Assembly: GCF_012910705.2 (NCBI RefSeq)
Contig: NZ_WTVG02000038.1
Coordinates: 496,001 to 560,000 of the forward strand
DNA from: Aromatoleum anaerobium
GTDB taxonomy: Bacteria > Pseudomonadota > Gammaproteobacteria > Burkholderiales > Rhodocyclaceae
Reading direction: 5' to 3'
Length of the DNA: 64,000 bases
The notes under the pieces are model-generated. The model ran no database searches, was not told the DNA's origin, and was given only the letters and a program-made list of their open reading frames with translations. Position numbers and translations under genes: made by a program. The number at the start of each line of letters is the position of its first letter. Within the stretch, counting starts at the first letter, position 1. Of this stretch, positions 32,823 to 42,352 are shown in pieces.

Positions 32823-35800
32823 ATGACGGGCAAACTGACCGAATCCGCCATCGAGGCGTTCGCCATCAAGCAGTTCGAGCATCTGGGTTACGCCTGCCTC
32901 CACGGGCCGGATATCGCTCCCGACGGCGACAGGCCGGAGCGAAGCGACTACGCCGAGGTGCTGTTGATCGGGCGGCTGGAGCAGGGGGTCGAGCGCATCA
33001 ATCCCAGGCTGCCGGCGGATGTGCTTCAAGCGGCGATCAAGGAGTTGCGGCGCGTCCACTCGCCGGATCTGCTGACCAATAATGAGACGCTCCACCGCTT
33101 GTTCACCGAAGGAGTACCGGTGAGCCTGCACAAGGATGGCGGCGAACGGGGAGAGCGAGTATCGCTGTTCGACTTCGCCCGCCCGGAGAACAACGAATTC
33201 GTCGTTGTCAACCAGTTCACGGTCATCGAGAACCACCAGAACAAGCGGCCCGACCTAGTGTTGTTCGTCAACGGCATCCCCCTGGTGGTGATCGAACTCA
33301 AAAACGCCGCCGACGAGAACGCCACCATCAAGGCGGCCTGGCAGCAGATCGAAACCTACAAGCAGAGCATTCCCGGCCTGTTTGCCTGTAATGCTTTCGC
33401 GGTGATCTCGGATGGGCTGGAGGCCCGGGCGGGCTCCATTGCGGCGGGGCTGTCGCGCTTCATGGCTTGGAAGAGCGCCGACGGCAAGGCGGAGGCCTCC
33501 CATCTGGTCAGCCAGTTGGAGACCCTGATCATCGGCATGCTGAACAAGGCCACGCTGCTGGATTTGCTGCGCCATTTCATCGTCTTCGAGAAGGGACGGA
33601 AAGAAGACCCGAAAACCGGTGTGGTGACAATTTCCACGGTGAAGAAGCTGGCGGCCTATCACCAGTATTACGCGGTGAATGCGGCAGTGGCCTCCACCAT
33701 GCGGGCGGCCGACATGAGCGAGCCGCTTGCCGCGCGGCAGGAGCCAGCCAGTTACGGCCTGCCGGGGGTGTCCAAGCAGCCCAGGGGAGACCGAAAGGCT
33801 GGCGTGGTATGGCACACTCAGGGGTCGGGCAAGTCGCTGTCGATGGTGTTCTACACCGGAAAGATCGTGTTGGCGCTGGATAACCCGACGGTGCTGGTGA
33901 TTACCGACCGCAACGACCTGGACGACCAGCTTTTTGATACCTTCGCCGCCGCCAAACAGCTCTTGCGCCAGGAGCCGGTGCAGGCCGAGAGCCGGGAGCA
34001 CTTGAAGGCCTTGTTGAAGGTGGCGGCGGGCGGTGTGGTGTTTTCCACCATCCAGAAATTCCAGCCCGAGGAGGGCAACGTCTACGAGCGCTTGTCCGAA
34101 CGCCGCAATATCGTGGTGATCGCCGACGAGGCACACCGCACCCAGTACGGCTTCGCCGCCAAGACCGTGGACGAGAAGAATGCCGACGGCGAAGTGATCG
34201 GCAAGAAGGTGGTCTACGGTTTCGCCAAATACCTGCGCGATGCGCTGCCCCATGCCACCTATCTGGGTTTCACCGGCACGCCCATCGAGAAATCCGACGT
34301 GAACACGCAGGCGGTGTTCGGCAACTATGTGGACATCTACGACATCGCCCAGGCGGTGGAAGACGGCGCGACGGTCCGCATCTATTACGAAAGTCGCCTG
34401 GCCAAGGTGGGCTTGAGCGACGAAGGCAAGAAGCTGATCGCCGAACTGGACGAGGAACTGGATCAGGGCGAACTGACCGAGACCCAAAAGGCCAAGGCCA
34501 AATGGACCCGGATGGAGGCGCTGATCGGCAGCGAGGCGCGCATCGGCAACATCGCCCGGGATATCGTCAGCCACTTCGAGGCGCGGCAGGCGGTATTCGC
34601 CGGCAAGGGCATGGTGGTGAGCATGTCGCGGCGTATTGCCGCCGAACTGTATGGGGAGATCGTCAAGCTCAAGCCCGACTGGCATTCCGACGATTTGGCC
34701 CGGGGTGCCATCAAGGTAGTGATGACGGCAGCCAGCAGTGACGGCCCGGTGCTGGCCAAGCACCACACCACCAAGGAACAGCGGAGGTTGCTGGCGGAGC
34801 GGATGAAGGACGATGACGATCCGCTGAAGCTGGTGATCGTGCGGGATATGTGGCTGACCGGCTTCGACGCGCCGGGCATGCACACCCTCTACATCGACAA
34901 GCCGATGAAGGGCCATAACCTGATGCAGGCCATTGCCCGTGTGAACCGGGTGCACAAGGACAAGCCCGGCGGGCTGGTGGTGGACTACCTGGGCATTGCC
35001 GCCGATCTCAAGGAGGCACTGTCGTTTTATTCCGATGCCGGCGGCAAGGGCGACCCGACCCTGGCGCAGGAGCAGGCGGTAGCCCTGATGCTGGAGAAAA
35101 TCGAGGTGATCTCGGCCATGTATCACGGCTTCGCCTACGAGAATTACTTCGAGGCCGAAACCGCGCAAAAGCTGTCGCTGATCCTGGCGGCGGAGGAACA
35201 CATCCTCGGGCTGGAGGATGGCCGCAAACGCTACCTCAACGAAGTGTCGGCCCTATCGCAAGCCTTTGCCATCGCCGTGCCCCATGAGCAGGCGCTGGAT
35301 GCGAAAGACGAGGTGGGATTCTTCCAGGCGGTGAAGGCACGGCTGGTCAAATTCGACAGCACTGGCGAAGGGCGCAGCGATGAAGAGATCGAAACCACCA
35401 TCCGCCAGGTGATCGACCAGGCGCTGGTTTCGGAACAGGTCATCGATGTCTTCGACGCTGCCGGTATCAAGAAGCCGGACATTTCCATCCTCTCGGACGA
35501 ATTCCTGGCCGAGTTGAAGGGCTATCAGCACAAGAACGTGGCGCTCGAGGTGCTGAAAAAATTGCTCACCGAAGAGCTGAAAAGCCGCGCCCGCAAGAAT
35601 TTGGTCCAGAGCTGCTCGCTGATGGAGATGCTGGAGACGGCGATCAAGAAATACCAGAACAAGATCCTGACCGCCGCCGAGGTGATGGACGAGCTGATCA
35701 AGATCAGCAAGGAGATCGTGACCTCGGATGGCGAGGCACGGCAGATGGGCCTATCCGATTTTGAATACGCCTTCTATACCGCCGTAGCGAACAACGACAG

Positions 35801-36050
35801 TGCCCGCGAGTTGATGCAGCAGGACCAGTTGCGGGAACTGGCCGTGGTGCTAACCCAGCGGGTACGCGAGAACGCGAGCATAGACTGGACGATCAAGGAG
35901 AGCGTGAGGGCCAAGCTGAAGGTGATCGTGAAGCGCACCCTGCGCCAGTTCGGCTACCCGCCCGACATGCAATTGCTGGCGACGGAAACGGTGCTGAAAC
36001 AGGCGGAAATGATTGCCAACGAGTTGGCGGAAGGTGTGGGAAAAGTATAA
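32823..36050 (+). CDS. hsdR: type I restriction-modification system 1, restriction and translocase subunit
   Basis: A 1,075-residue HsdR. The N-terminal PD-(D/E)XK nuclease shows [19 protein letters not shown] (about residues 143-161). The superfamily 2 translocase has Walker A in [10 protein letters not shown] (about residue 331), the DEAHRTQYG box, and the late motif [20 protein letters not shown]. Full length and all motifs look intact, so system 1 should restrict as well as modify. It ends at 36050 and is followed almost at once by the remnant of a different hsdR. Confidence 0.96.
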   Translation: MTGKLTESAIEAFAIKQFEHLGYACLHGPDIAPDGDRPERSDYAEVLLIGRLEQGVERINPRLPADVLQAAIKELRRVHSPDLLTNNETLHRLFTEGVPVSLHKDGGERGERVSLFDFARPENNEFVVVNQFTVIENHQNKRPDLVLFVNGIPLVVIELKNAADENATIKAAWQQIETYKQSIPGLFACNAFAVISDGLEARAGSIAAGLSRFMAWKSADGKAEASHLVSQLETLIIGMLNKATLLDLLRHFIVFEKGRKEDPKTGVVTISTVKKLAAYHQYYAVNAAVASTMRAADMSEPLAARQEPASYGLPGVSKQPRGDRKAGVVWHTQGSGKSLSMVFYTGKIVLALDNPTVLVITDRNDLDDQLFDTFAAAKQLLRQEPVQAESREHLKALLKVAAGGVVFSTIQKFQPEEGNVYERLSERRNIVVIADEAHRTQYGFAAKTVDEKNADGEVIGKKVVYGFAKYLRDALPHATYLGFTGTPIEKSDVNTQAVFGNYVDIYDIAQAVEDGATVRIYYESRLAKVGLSDEGKKLIAELDEELDQGELTETQKAKAKWTRMEALIGSEARIGNIARDIVSHFEARQAVFAGKGMVVSMSRRIAAELYGEIVKLKPDWHSDDLARGAIKVVMTAASSDGPVLAKHHTTKEQRRLLAERMKDDDDPLKLVIVRDMWLTGFDAPGMHTLYIDKPMKGHNLMQAIARVNRVHKDKPGGLVVDYLGIAADLKEALSFYSDAGGKGDPTLAQEQAVALMLEKIEVISAMYHGFAYENYFEAETAQKLSLILAAEEHILGLEDGRKRYLNEVSALSQAFAIAVPHEQALDAKDEVGFFQAVKARLVKFDSTGEGRSDEEIETTIRQVIDQALVSEQVIDVFDAAGIKKPDISILSDEFLAELKGYQHKNVALEVLKKLLTEELKSRARKNLVQSCSLMEMLETAIKKYQNKILTAAEVMDELIKISKEIVTSDGEARQMGLSDFEYAFYTAVANNDSARELMQQDQLRELAVVLTQRVRENASIDWTIKESVRAKLKVIVKRTLRQFGYPPDMQLLATETVLKQAEMIANELAEGVGKV

Positions 36051-36138
36051 CCAGCTGCGCTGGCGGAAATTCCGTTGTGTTCCATTGCCGCTATTGAGCT
36101 TCATGGTTGAAGGCATTGCATTACGCACATTTCGCTCA

Positions 36139-36477
36139 ACGGCCCCAGCCGAGGTCGAGGTCATTGGTCATCTCGTCTATGACCTCGACACCGACGGCAA
36201 GAAGCTGCAGGTGGTGAAGTATACCGAGTACTCCGGCCGTGCCGTGCGCACCTTGTACCCGACGCGTGAGGCTTTGCAATCGGCCTGGGCCAATCCGGAT
36301 ACGCGCAGCGAAGTGTTGCGCGAGTTGACCGAGCGCGGCATCAGCTTCGAAGAATTGGCCGCCAGCGGCGAACAACCCGATGCCGACCCTTTCGACCTGC
36401 TGTGCTGTGCCACCTGGCCTGGAATGCACCGCTGCTCACGCGCCGCCAACGCGCCGAGCTCGCCAGAAAGCAGGCGC
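36139..36477 (+). pseudogene. hsdR: hsdR of type I system 2, C-terminal domain remnant (5' part)
   Basis: Encodes part of the C-terminal domain of an EcoEI-like HsdR (VEVIGHLVYDLDTDGKKLQ, RTLYPTREALQSAWANPD, LTERGISFEELAA, DADPFDLLC). The nuclease and helicase domains are missing; sequence homologous to HsdR begins only about 90 bp after the hsdR of system 1. A tandem TGTGC duplication (36401-36410) shifts the frame: removing one TGTGC restores a reading ...FDLLCHLAWNAPLLTRRQRA... The coding sequence is then interrupted at 36477 by mobile elements and resumes at 46203. The last six bases (AGGCGC) are the target-site duplication. Confidence 0.85.
36401..36410 (+). repeat. frameshifting 5-bp tandem duplication in hsdR remnant
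   Basis: TGTGC occurs twice in tandem. Reading with a single copy restores the conserved HsdR frame across this point. Confidence 0.75.
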
Positions 36478-36903
36478 CCCGAGTTCGACAGTTAATCTCG
36501 TAACTATCTGATTTCATTAAGAACGATTTTCAAACGTGCCCCTACAACAGCGTCAGCTGCTGCGGTGCGACCGGCTTCTTCACCCGCAGGGCACTGAGGA
36601 CCTCGCTCTGGTGTGCGTTGATGGAAGAGACGCCCGTCACCGGCTCGGCGCCGCCGAGGCGAATGCGGTGATGCTGGATGCGATGCAGCTGCTCGAGCGC
36701 CCGCTCGGGGGTGAGACTGGCGCGCGCCGCACGAAGGCGCGTGCGCATGATCCGGTGGAGGATGAGCGCCATGAAGCAGATCGAGGCGTGCGCGCGGATG
36801 CGCTCGGGCAGCCGGTGATAGACCGGCCCGATCTCGATCTCGGATTTCAGCACCTTGAAGCCGCGTTCGATGTCGGCGAGCGCCTTGTAGCGGGCCACGA
36901 CCT
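36478..36903 (-). mobile_element. IS1634-type element copy 1, left 426 bp only
   Basis: Begins with the terminal repeat CCCGAGTTCGAC and runs 426 bp to ...CCACGACCT, where it abuts the left end of copy 2. The same sequence in the full copy continues beyond that point (42289-42714 and on). It holds the 3' end of the transposase gene (stop at 36542), including the IERGFKVLK segment that carries the last catalytic Glu. It cannot encode an active transposase. Confidence 0.88.
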
Positions 36904-37047
36904 CCCGAGTTCGACGTGCGCCGTGCAAAGTCGGCGCTTTTCCAGCGGGTGCGAATCCCGCCCGGCCTCTTTCGCTCCGGCCGGAAGCAATCGGAGCAGT
37001 CATGGAGGTAACGAAATGGCTGAAGCCTTCGGTGTAGAGGGTCACTA

Positions 37048-38530
37048 GTACCTCTGCACAGAGGTTATGACTGTTTGGCTGGGTGCGGGTAAGCGCGGGC
37101 CAGTTTGCTCCGGGCGCGGTCGGTGGTGAACATCCAGTGGATGCGAGCGCCGATGGCGTTGCGCTGCTGCTCCCAAGCTGCAATTTCGCTGACGAGTCGG
37201 TCGCGGTCGCCGATGCGCCGGTCGAGGCACTGGCTGCGCAGCACCCCGATTTCGATCTCGACCATGTTGAGCCAGCTGGCGTGCTTGGGGGTGTAATGGA
37301 ATTCCAGACGATGCAGCAACCGATGAGCTTCGGGCGCCGGGAAGGCTTCATAGAGCGCGCCGGGCGTATGGGTCGACAGGTTGTCGAGGACGACACGGAT
37401 ACGCTCGGCCTGCGGATAGTGGCAGTCGACCAGTTCGCGCATGCATTCGGCGAAGTCGCGCGCGGTGCGCTGCTCGGTTACCTTGACCCGGCGCCAGGAC
37501 CGGTGCGCGTCGAGGAAGACGAACAGGTTGGCGGTCCCGTTGCGGCGATACTCGTAGTCGTAGCGCTCGAGCTGTCCGGGCATCGCCGGGATGGGCTGGC
37601 GCGCCTCGCCGATGAGCTGGGTGGGACTTTCATCGAAGCAGACCACCGGGCGCTCGGGATCGGGGACTTCAGCGTAGAGGTCGAGCACGTCCTCCATCCG
37701 GGCAACGTAGTGACCGTCGACCTGCGGGATGCACCACATCTTCTGGCGCCAAGGCTTGAGCTCGTTCTCCGCCAGGCGGCGGCGCACCGTCTCGCGTGAC
37801 AGGCTCGCGTGCTCGGTGAGCTTGACTATCTCCCCCGCCAGCAATTCGAGCGTCCAGCGCGACCGCCCCGTTGGCGGCTTGGTGCATGCCGTGGCGACCA
37901 GCAGCGCCTCTTCCTTGCCGGTGAGCTTGCGCTCCGCCCCGGGGCGCGGCTCGTCGCTGAGCGCCGCTTCGATGCTGCCCAGCACGAAGCGGCGTTTGGT
38001 CCGATAGACCGTCGAGCTGCCCACTCCGACGTTCGTGGCAATCTCCTCGTCGCCGGCTCCGGCATCGGCCGCCAGCAGGATCTGCGCGCGTTTCACCTTG
38101 CGCACCGCTGCCTTGCCGCCGCCCAGCAGCATCCTCAATTCGTCGCGTTCGGCTTGGCTCAATTCGACCCGGTAGCGTACATTCATCGCGGCCCCTCCAA
38201 AATCTGGAGAGACAACAAATGAGCCAGAACTCCGACGCGGAACTCACCCCTTCGTCACCGCGCTTCACACCGGTGCAAGGGCAGTACCTCGCCTTCATCT
38301 ATGCGTACACTCAGGTGCTCGGCCGGCCGCCGGCCGAAGCCGACTTGCAACGCTACTTCCACATCACGCCACCCTCGGTGCATCAGATGGTGCTCACGCT
38401 CGAGCGCCTGGGACTCCTCAGCCGACAGCCTGGAGTCGCACGCAGCATCCGACTCCTCGCCCCGCCCGAAGCCCTGCCCCTCCTGCGCTCGCCCGACCAT
38501 CAACCTGTCAAATTCTGTGTGCAGAGGTAC
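37048..38530 (-). mobile_element. IS630-family element, copy 1 (1,483 bp)
   Basis: Inverted ends start GTACCTCTGCACA; the element is flanked by TA dinucleotides at 37046-37047 and 38531-38532, the hallmark of IS630/Tc1-type target duplication. It encodes a transposase on the minus strand and a small winged-helix protein on the plus strand. It is inserted in the 5' part of group II intron copy 1. Confidence 0.93.
37065..38186 (-). CDS. IS630-family DDE transposase (copy 1)
   Basis: A 373-residue transposase. The N-terminal helix-turn-helix region (IATNVGVGSSTVYRTKRRFV) is followed by a DDE domain with the first Asp in VVCFDESPTQL, the second in RVVLDNLSTH and the Glu in SWLNMVEIEIGV, as in IS630 relatives. 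The ribosome-binding site GGAGGGG lies just ahead of the ATG. The reading frame is intact and the protein is identical to copy 2, indicating very recent transposition. Its start codon is only 32 bp from that of the divergent winged-helix gene, so the promoters must overlap the coding sequences. Confidence 0.95.
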   Translation of the reverse strand: MNVRYRVELSQAERDELRMLLGGGKAAVRKVKRAQILLAADAGAGDEEIATNVGVGSSTVYRTKRRFVLGSIEAALSDEPRPGAERKLTGKEEALLVATACTKPPTGRSRWTLELLAGEIVKLTEHASLSRETVRRRLAENELKPWRQKMWCIPQVDGHYVARMEDVLDLYAEVPDPERPVVCFDESPTQLIGEARQPIPAMPGQLERYDYEYRRNGTANLFVFLDAHRSWRRVKVTEQRTARDFAECMRELVDCHYPQAERIRVVLDNLSTHTPGALYEAFPAPEAHRLLHRLEFHYTPKHASWLNMVEIEIGVLRSQCLDRRIGDRDRLVSEIAAWEQQRNAIGARIHWMFTTDRARSKLARAYPHPAKQS

Positions 38531-38533
38531 TAG
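38219..38533 (+). CDS. winged-helix (LexA N-terminal-like) passenger protein of IS630-type element, copy 1
   Basis: A 104-residue protein whose residues 15-85 (PVQGQYLAFIYAYTQVLGRPPAEADLQRYF, then SVHQMVLTLERLGLLSR) resemble the LexA/MarR-type winged-helix DNA-binding domain. A GGAGAG ribosome-binding site precedes the ATG. The gene lies wholly inside the element except for its stop codon: TAG at 38531-38533 is made of the TA target duplication plus the first G of the next element. It may regulate transposase expression; function is unproven. Confidence 0.7.
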   Translation: MSQNSDAELTPSSPRFTPVQGQYLAFIYAYTQVLGRPPAEADLQRYFHITPPSVHQMVLTLERLGLLSRQPGVARSIRLLAPPEALPLLRSPDHQPVKFCVQRY

Positions 38534-40015
38534 TACCTCTGCACAGAGGTTATGACTGTTTGGCTGGGTGCGGGTAAGCGCGGGCCAGTTTGCTCCGGGC
38601 GCGGTCGGTGGTGAACATCCAGTGGATGCGAGCGCCGATGGCGTTGCGCTGCTGCTCCCAAGCTGCAATTTCGCTGACGAGTCGGTCGCGGTCGCCGATG
38701 CGCCGGTCGAGGCACTGGCTGCGCAGCACCCCGATTTCGATCTCGACCATGTTGAGCCAGCTGGCGTGCTTGGGGGTGTAATGGAATTCCAGACGATGCA
38801 GCAACCGATGAGCTTCGGGCGCCGGGAAGGCTTCATAGAGCGCGCCGGGCGTATGGGTCGACAGGTTGTCGAGGACGACACGGATACGCTCGGCCTGCGG
38901 ATAGTGGCAGTCGACCAGTTCGCGCATGCATTCGGCGAAGTCGCGCGCGGTGCGCTGCTCGGTTACCTTGACCCGGCGCCAGGACCGGTGCGCGTCGAGG
39001 AAGACGAACAGGTTGGCGGTCCCGTTGCGGCGATACTCGTAGTCGTAGCGCTCGAGCTGTCCGGGCATCGCCGGGATGGGCTGGCGCGCCTCGCCGATGA
39101 GCTGGGTGGGACTTTCATCGAAGCAGACCACCGGGCGCTCGGGATCGGGGACTTCAGCGTAGAGGTCGAGCACGTCCTCCATCCGGGCAACGTAGTGACC
39201 GTCGACCTGCGGGATGCACCACATCTTCTGGCGCCAAGGCTTGAGCTCGTTCTCCGCCAGGCGGCGGCGCACCGTCTCGCGTGACAGGCTCGCGTGCTCG
39301 GTGAGCTTGACTATCTCCCCCGCCAGCAATTCGAGCGTCCAGCGCGACCGCCCCGTTGGCGGCTTGGTGCATGCCGTGGCGACCAGCAGCGCCTCTTCCT
39401 TGCCGGTGAGCTTGCGCTCCGCCCCGGGGCGCGGCTCGTCGCTGAGCGCCGCTTCGATGCTGCCCAGCACGAAGCGGCGTTTGGTCCGATAGACCGTCGA
39501 GCTGCCCACTCCGACGTTCGTGGCAATCTCCTCGTCGCCGGCTCCGGCATCGGCCGCCAGCAGGATCTGCGCGCGTTTCACCTTGCGCACCGCTGCCTTG
39601 CCGCCGCCCAGCAGCATCCTCAATTCGTCGCGTTCGGCTTGGCTCAATTCGACCCGGTAGCGTACATTCATCGCGGCCCCTCCAAAATCTGGAGAGACAA
39701 CAAATGAGCCAGAACTCCGACGCGGAACTCACCCCTTCGTCACCGCGCTTCACACCGGTGCAAGGGCAGTACCTCGCCTTCATCTATGCGTACACTCAGG
39801 TGCTCGGCCGGCCGCCGGCCGAAGCCGACTTGCAACGCTACTTCCACATCACGCCACCCTCGGTGCATCAGATGGTGCTCACGCTCGAGCGCCTGGGACT
39901 CCTCAGCCGACAGCCTGGAGTCGCACGCAGCATCCGACTCCTCGCCCCGCCCGAAGCCCTGCCCCTCCTGCGCTCGCCCGACCATCAACCTGTCAAATTC
40001 TGTGTGCAGAGGTAC
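38533..40015 (-). mobile_element. IS630-family element, copy 2 (1,483 bp)
   Basis: Same length, ends and gene content as the element at 37048-38530. It is in the same orientation and separated from it by a single shared TA (38531-38532). The right flank TA is at 40016-40017, where intron sequence resumes. Confidence 0.93.
38550..39671 (-). CDS. IS630-family DDE transposase (copy 2)
   Basis: Translated product identical over 373 residues to the transposase at 37065-38186, with the same DDE motifs and an intact frame. Together the two copies form a 1,485-bp direct repeat, which could recombine to a single copy. Confidence 0.95.
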   Translation of the reverse strand: MNVRYRVELSQAERDELRMLLGGGKAAVRKVKRAQILLAADAGAGDEEIATNVGVGSSTVYRTKRRFVLGSIEAALSDEPRPGAERKLTGKEEALLVATACTKPPTGRSRWTLELLAGEIVKLTEHASLSRETVRRRLAENELKPWRQKMWCIPQVDGHYVARMEDVLDLYAEVPDPERPVVCFDESPTQLIGEARQPIPAMPGQLERYDYEYRRNGTANLFVFLDAHRSWRRVKVTEQRTARDFAECMRELVDCHYPQAERIRVVLDNLSTHTPGALYEAFPAPEAHRLLHRLEFHYTPKHASWLNMVEIEIGVLRSQCLDRRIGDRDRLVSEIAAWEQQRNAIGARIHWMFTTDRARSKLARAYPHPAKQS

Positions 40016-40018
40016 TAG
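39704..40018 (+). CDS. winged-helix passenger protein of IS630-type element, copy 2
   Basis: Identical to the 104-residue protein at 38219-38533. Its stop codon TAG at 40016-40018 is again completed outside the element, here by the TA target duplication and a G of the group II intron. Confidence 0.7.
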   Translation: MSQNSDAELTPSSPRFTPVQGQYLAFIYAYTQVLGRPPAEADLQRYFHITPPSVHQMVLTLERLGLLSRQPGVARSIRLLAPPEALPLLRSPDHQPVKFCVQRY

Positions 40019-40283
40019 GTGACTTGGCGAGCACGCAGGCCGCAACGTGAGTGAACGCTGAGCACGCCTCGAAAAGGGTGATGCACGGGCCGACCTGCCA
40101 GTCGATGCGGGGAAGGTTGCCACTGCTGGAGAAGTGAGCGAAACATGCATCCAGCAGCCGTGCCGGGGTATTGGCGGTGGCATGCGTGAAAGAGGAAAGG
40201 CGCACGAAACACGGGAAGTCCTCGGTTGCGGAGGTGGGAGCCTCCAGCAGGGTGCCGGTGACGGCAGGACTTGGTGACCGAGG

Positions 40284-41714
40284 ATGGCGGAGGGGCCCGT
40301 AGTACCGGGGAAGCCGGGTAATGCCGGTGGAGGGAAGGGGCCCTGGTTCAGGATCAACGCAGGAAGTGGCGAGGGCAGGAGATTGGGAAACCTATCAACT
40401 CCGATCAGCGTTCAGAAGCTGCAGGCGGCGTTACATGCGAAAGCGAAGGCAGAACCCGAGTTTCGATTCTACGCACTGTACGACAAGCTGTATCGACTCG
40501 ATGTGCTGACCCATGCGTACGATCGGTGCCGCGCCAACAAGGGCGCTCCGGGTCTGGATGGGCAGACGTTCGGCGATATCGAGCGGTACGGTCGGGAACG
40601 ATGGCTGGGGGAACTGGCGCTGGCGCTCAGGGATGAGACGTACCAACCGGAGGCAATCAAGCGGGTCTTCATACCGAAAGCAAATGGGAAGCTGCGGCCG
40701 CTGGGCCTCTCGAACCTGCGGGATCGGGTGTGCATGATGGCCGCGGTTCTGGTGCTCGATCCGATCTTCGAAGAGGATCTGGCGCCTGAGCAATATGCTT
40801 ACCGGGCGGGATGCAGTGCGCACGATGCGCTGTCGGCGGTCAAGACAGGGTTGTGCAATGGCTTCCCGGAAGTGGTGGATGCGGATCTGTCCGCTTACTT
40901 CGATACCATTCCCCATCACGAACTGATGTTGTGCGTGGCACGTCGCGTCGTTGACCGAAAGGTACTCGGGCTGGTCAAAAGCTGGCTTGAATGCGCCGTA
41001 GTCGAAATCGATCGACAGGGCCGGATGACACGCACGACGAACAGTCGTGACGGTGGGCAAGGTATTCCACAAGGGGCGCCGATCAGCCCTTTGCTGGCCA
41101 ATCTTTATATGCGCCGGTTCATCCTTGGATGGCAGCGCTGGTCAGCCAGTCGGACACTGGACGCTCGGATCGTCAATTATGCCGATGATCTCGTGATCCT
41201 GTGCCGCAGGGGCACCGCCGACAAGGCGCTTGCAGCGATGCGAGTGCTGATGGGGCGCCTCAAGCTGACGGTCAATGAAGAAAAGACTCGCACCTGCCAT
41301 GCTGGACGGGCGTACTTCGATTTCCTGGGTTACACCTTCGGACGGTATTACTCACATCGGACTGGCGGCGCCTACCTGGGCCTGCGACCTTCGAAAAAGA
41401 GTATCCGGCGTCTCATCGAAAAGTTGAGGCACCTCACCGATCCAAGGTTTGGCTGGCAGGAAACCACGGAGCTTGTACAGAACCTCAATCGGACGCTGAC
41501 GGGTTGGGCCAACTACTTCAGTATCGGCACGACCAGCAGCGCATACCGTGCAGTCGAGGCGTACTACGTAACGCGGTTTCGCCGGTGGTTGCTCAAGAAA
41601 CACAAGTCTCGACGCAATGGAATGCTCGCCTATCCCTACGAGTACCTGTTCGAAACTTTGGGTCTGGTCCGGCTATCCGGGCGAACGAGCAACCTGCCGT
41701 GGGCGAAGGCATGA
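40284..41714 (+). CDS. group II intron reverse transcriptase/maturase (copy 1)
   Basis: A 476-residue intron-encoded protein. Reverse-transcriptase blocks include [11 protein letters not shown], the [15 protein letters not shown] region, [30 protein letters not shown] and the catalytic YADD (about residues 299-302). A maturase X domain follows ([20 protein letters not shown] ... [12 protein letters not shown]). No HNH endonuclease domain is visible at the C-terminus. Product identical to copy 2. The IS630-type insertions upstream split the intron RNA but leave this frame intact, so it could still act in trans. Confidence 0.95.
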   Translation: MAEGPVVPGKPGNAGGGKGPWFRINAGSGEGRRLGNLSTPISVQKLQAALHAKAKAEPEFRFYALYDKLYRLDVLTHAYDRCRANKGAPGLDGQTFGDIERYGRERWLGELALALRDETYQPEAIKRVFIPKANGKLRPLGLSNLRDRVCMMAAVLVLDPIFEEDLAPEQYAYRAGCSAHDALSAVKTGLCNGFPEVVDADLSAYFDTIPHHELMLCVARRVVDRKVLGLVKSWLECAVVEIDRQGRMTRTTNSRDGGQGIPQGAPISPLLANLYMRRFILGWQRWSASRTLDARIVNYADDLVILCRRGTADKALAAMRVLMGRLKLTVNEEKTRTCHAGRAYFDFLGYTFGRYYSHRTGGAYLGLRPSKKSIRRLIEKLRHLTDPRFGWQETTELVQNLNRTLTGWANYFSIGTTSSAYRAVEAYYVTRFRRWLLKKHKSRRNGMLAYPYEYLFETLGLVRLSGRTSNLPWAKA

Positions 41715-41726
41715 TGTCCTGTCCGA

Positions 41727-41874
<148 letters not shown>

Positions 41875-42288
41875 AGTTAATCTCGTAACTATCTGATTTC
41901 ATTAAGAACGATTTTCAAACGTGCCCCTACAACAGCGTCAGCTGCTGCGGTGCGACCGGCTTCTTCACCCGCAGGGCACTGAGGACCTCGCTCTGGTGTG
42001 CGTTGATGGAAGAGACGCCCGTCACCGGCTCGGCGCCGCCGAGGCGAATGCGGTGATGCTGGATGCGATGCAGCTGCTCGAGCGCCCGCTCGGGGGTGAG
42101 ACTGGCGCGCGCCGCACGAAGGCGCGTGCGCATGATCCGGTGGAGGATGAGCGCCATGAAGCAGATCGAGGCGTGCGCGCGGATGCGCTCGGGCAGCCGG
42201 TGATAGACCGGCCCGATCTCGATCTCGGATTTCAGCACCTTGAAGCCGCGTTCGATGTCGGCGAGCGCCTTGTAGCGGGCCACGACCT
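41875..42288 (-). mobile_element. IS1634-type element copy 2, remainder of its 426-bp left part
   Basis: With its first 12 bp (36904-36915) on the far side of the intron, this copy is 426 bp long, exactly as copy 1. It ends at the same ...CCACGACCT junction, followed by the left terminus of copy 3. It encodes only a C-terminal transposase fragment (stop at 41927). Confidence 0.88.
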
Positions 42289-42352
42289 CCCGAGTTCGAC
42301 AGTTAATCTCGTAACTATCTGATTTCATTAAGAACGATTTTCAAACGTGCCC

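Noticed and set aside
36916-37045. Fragment could be a stand-alone structured RNA at the left of the nest.
   Set aside because: It matches the 5' end of the intact intron (46190 leftward) and is completed by 40018-41874 once the IS630 copies are removed.
37048-40015. Large direct repeat that might be a CRISPR-like or phage structure.
   Set aside because: It is two complete IS630-type elements with TA duplications; no short spaced repeats occur in the window.
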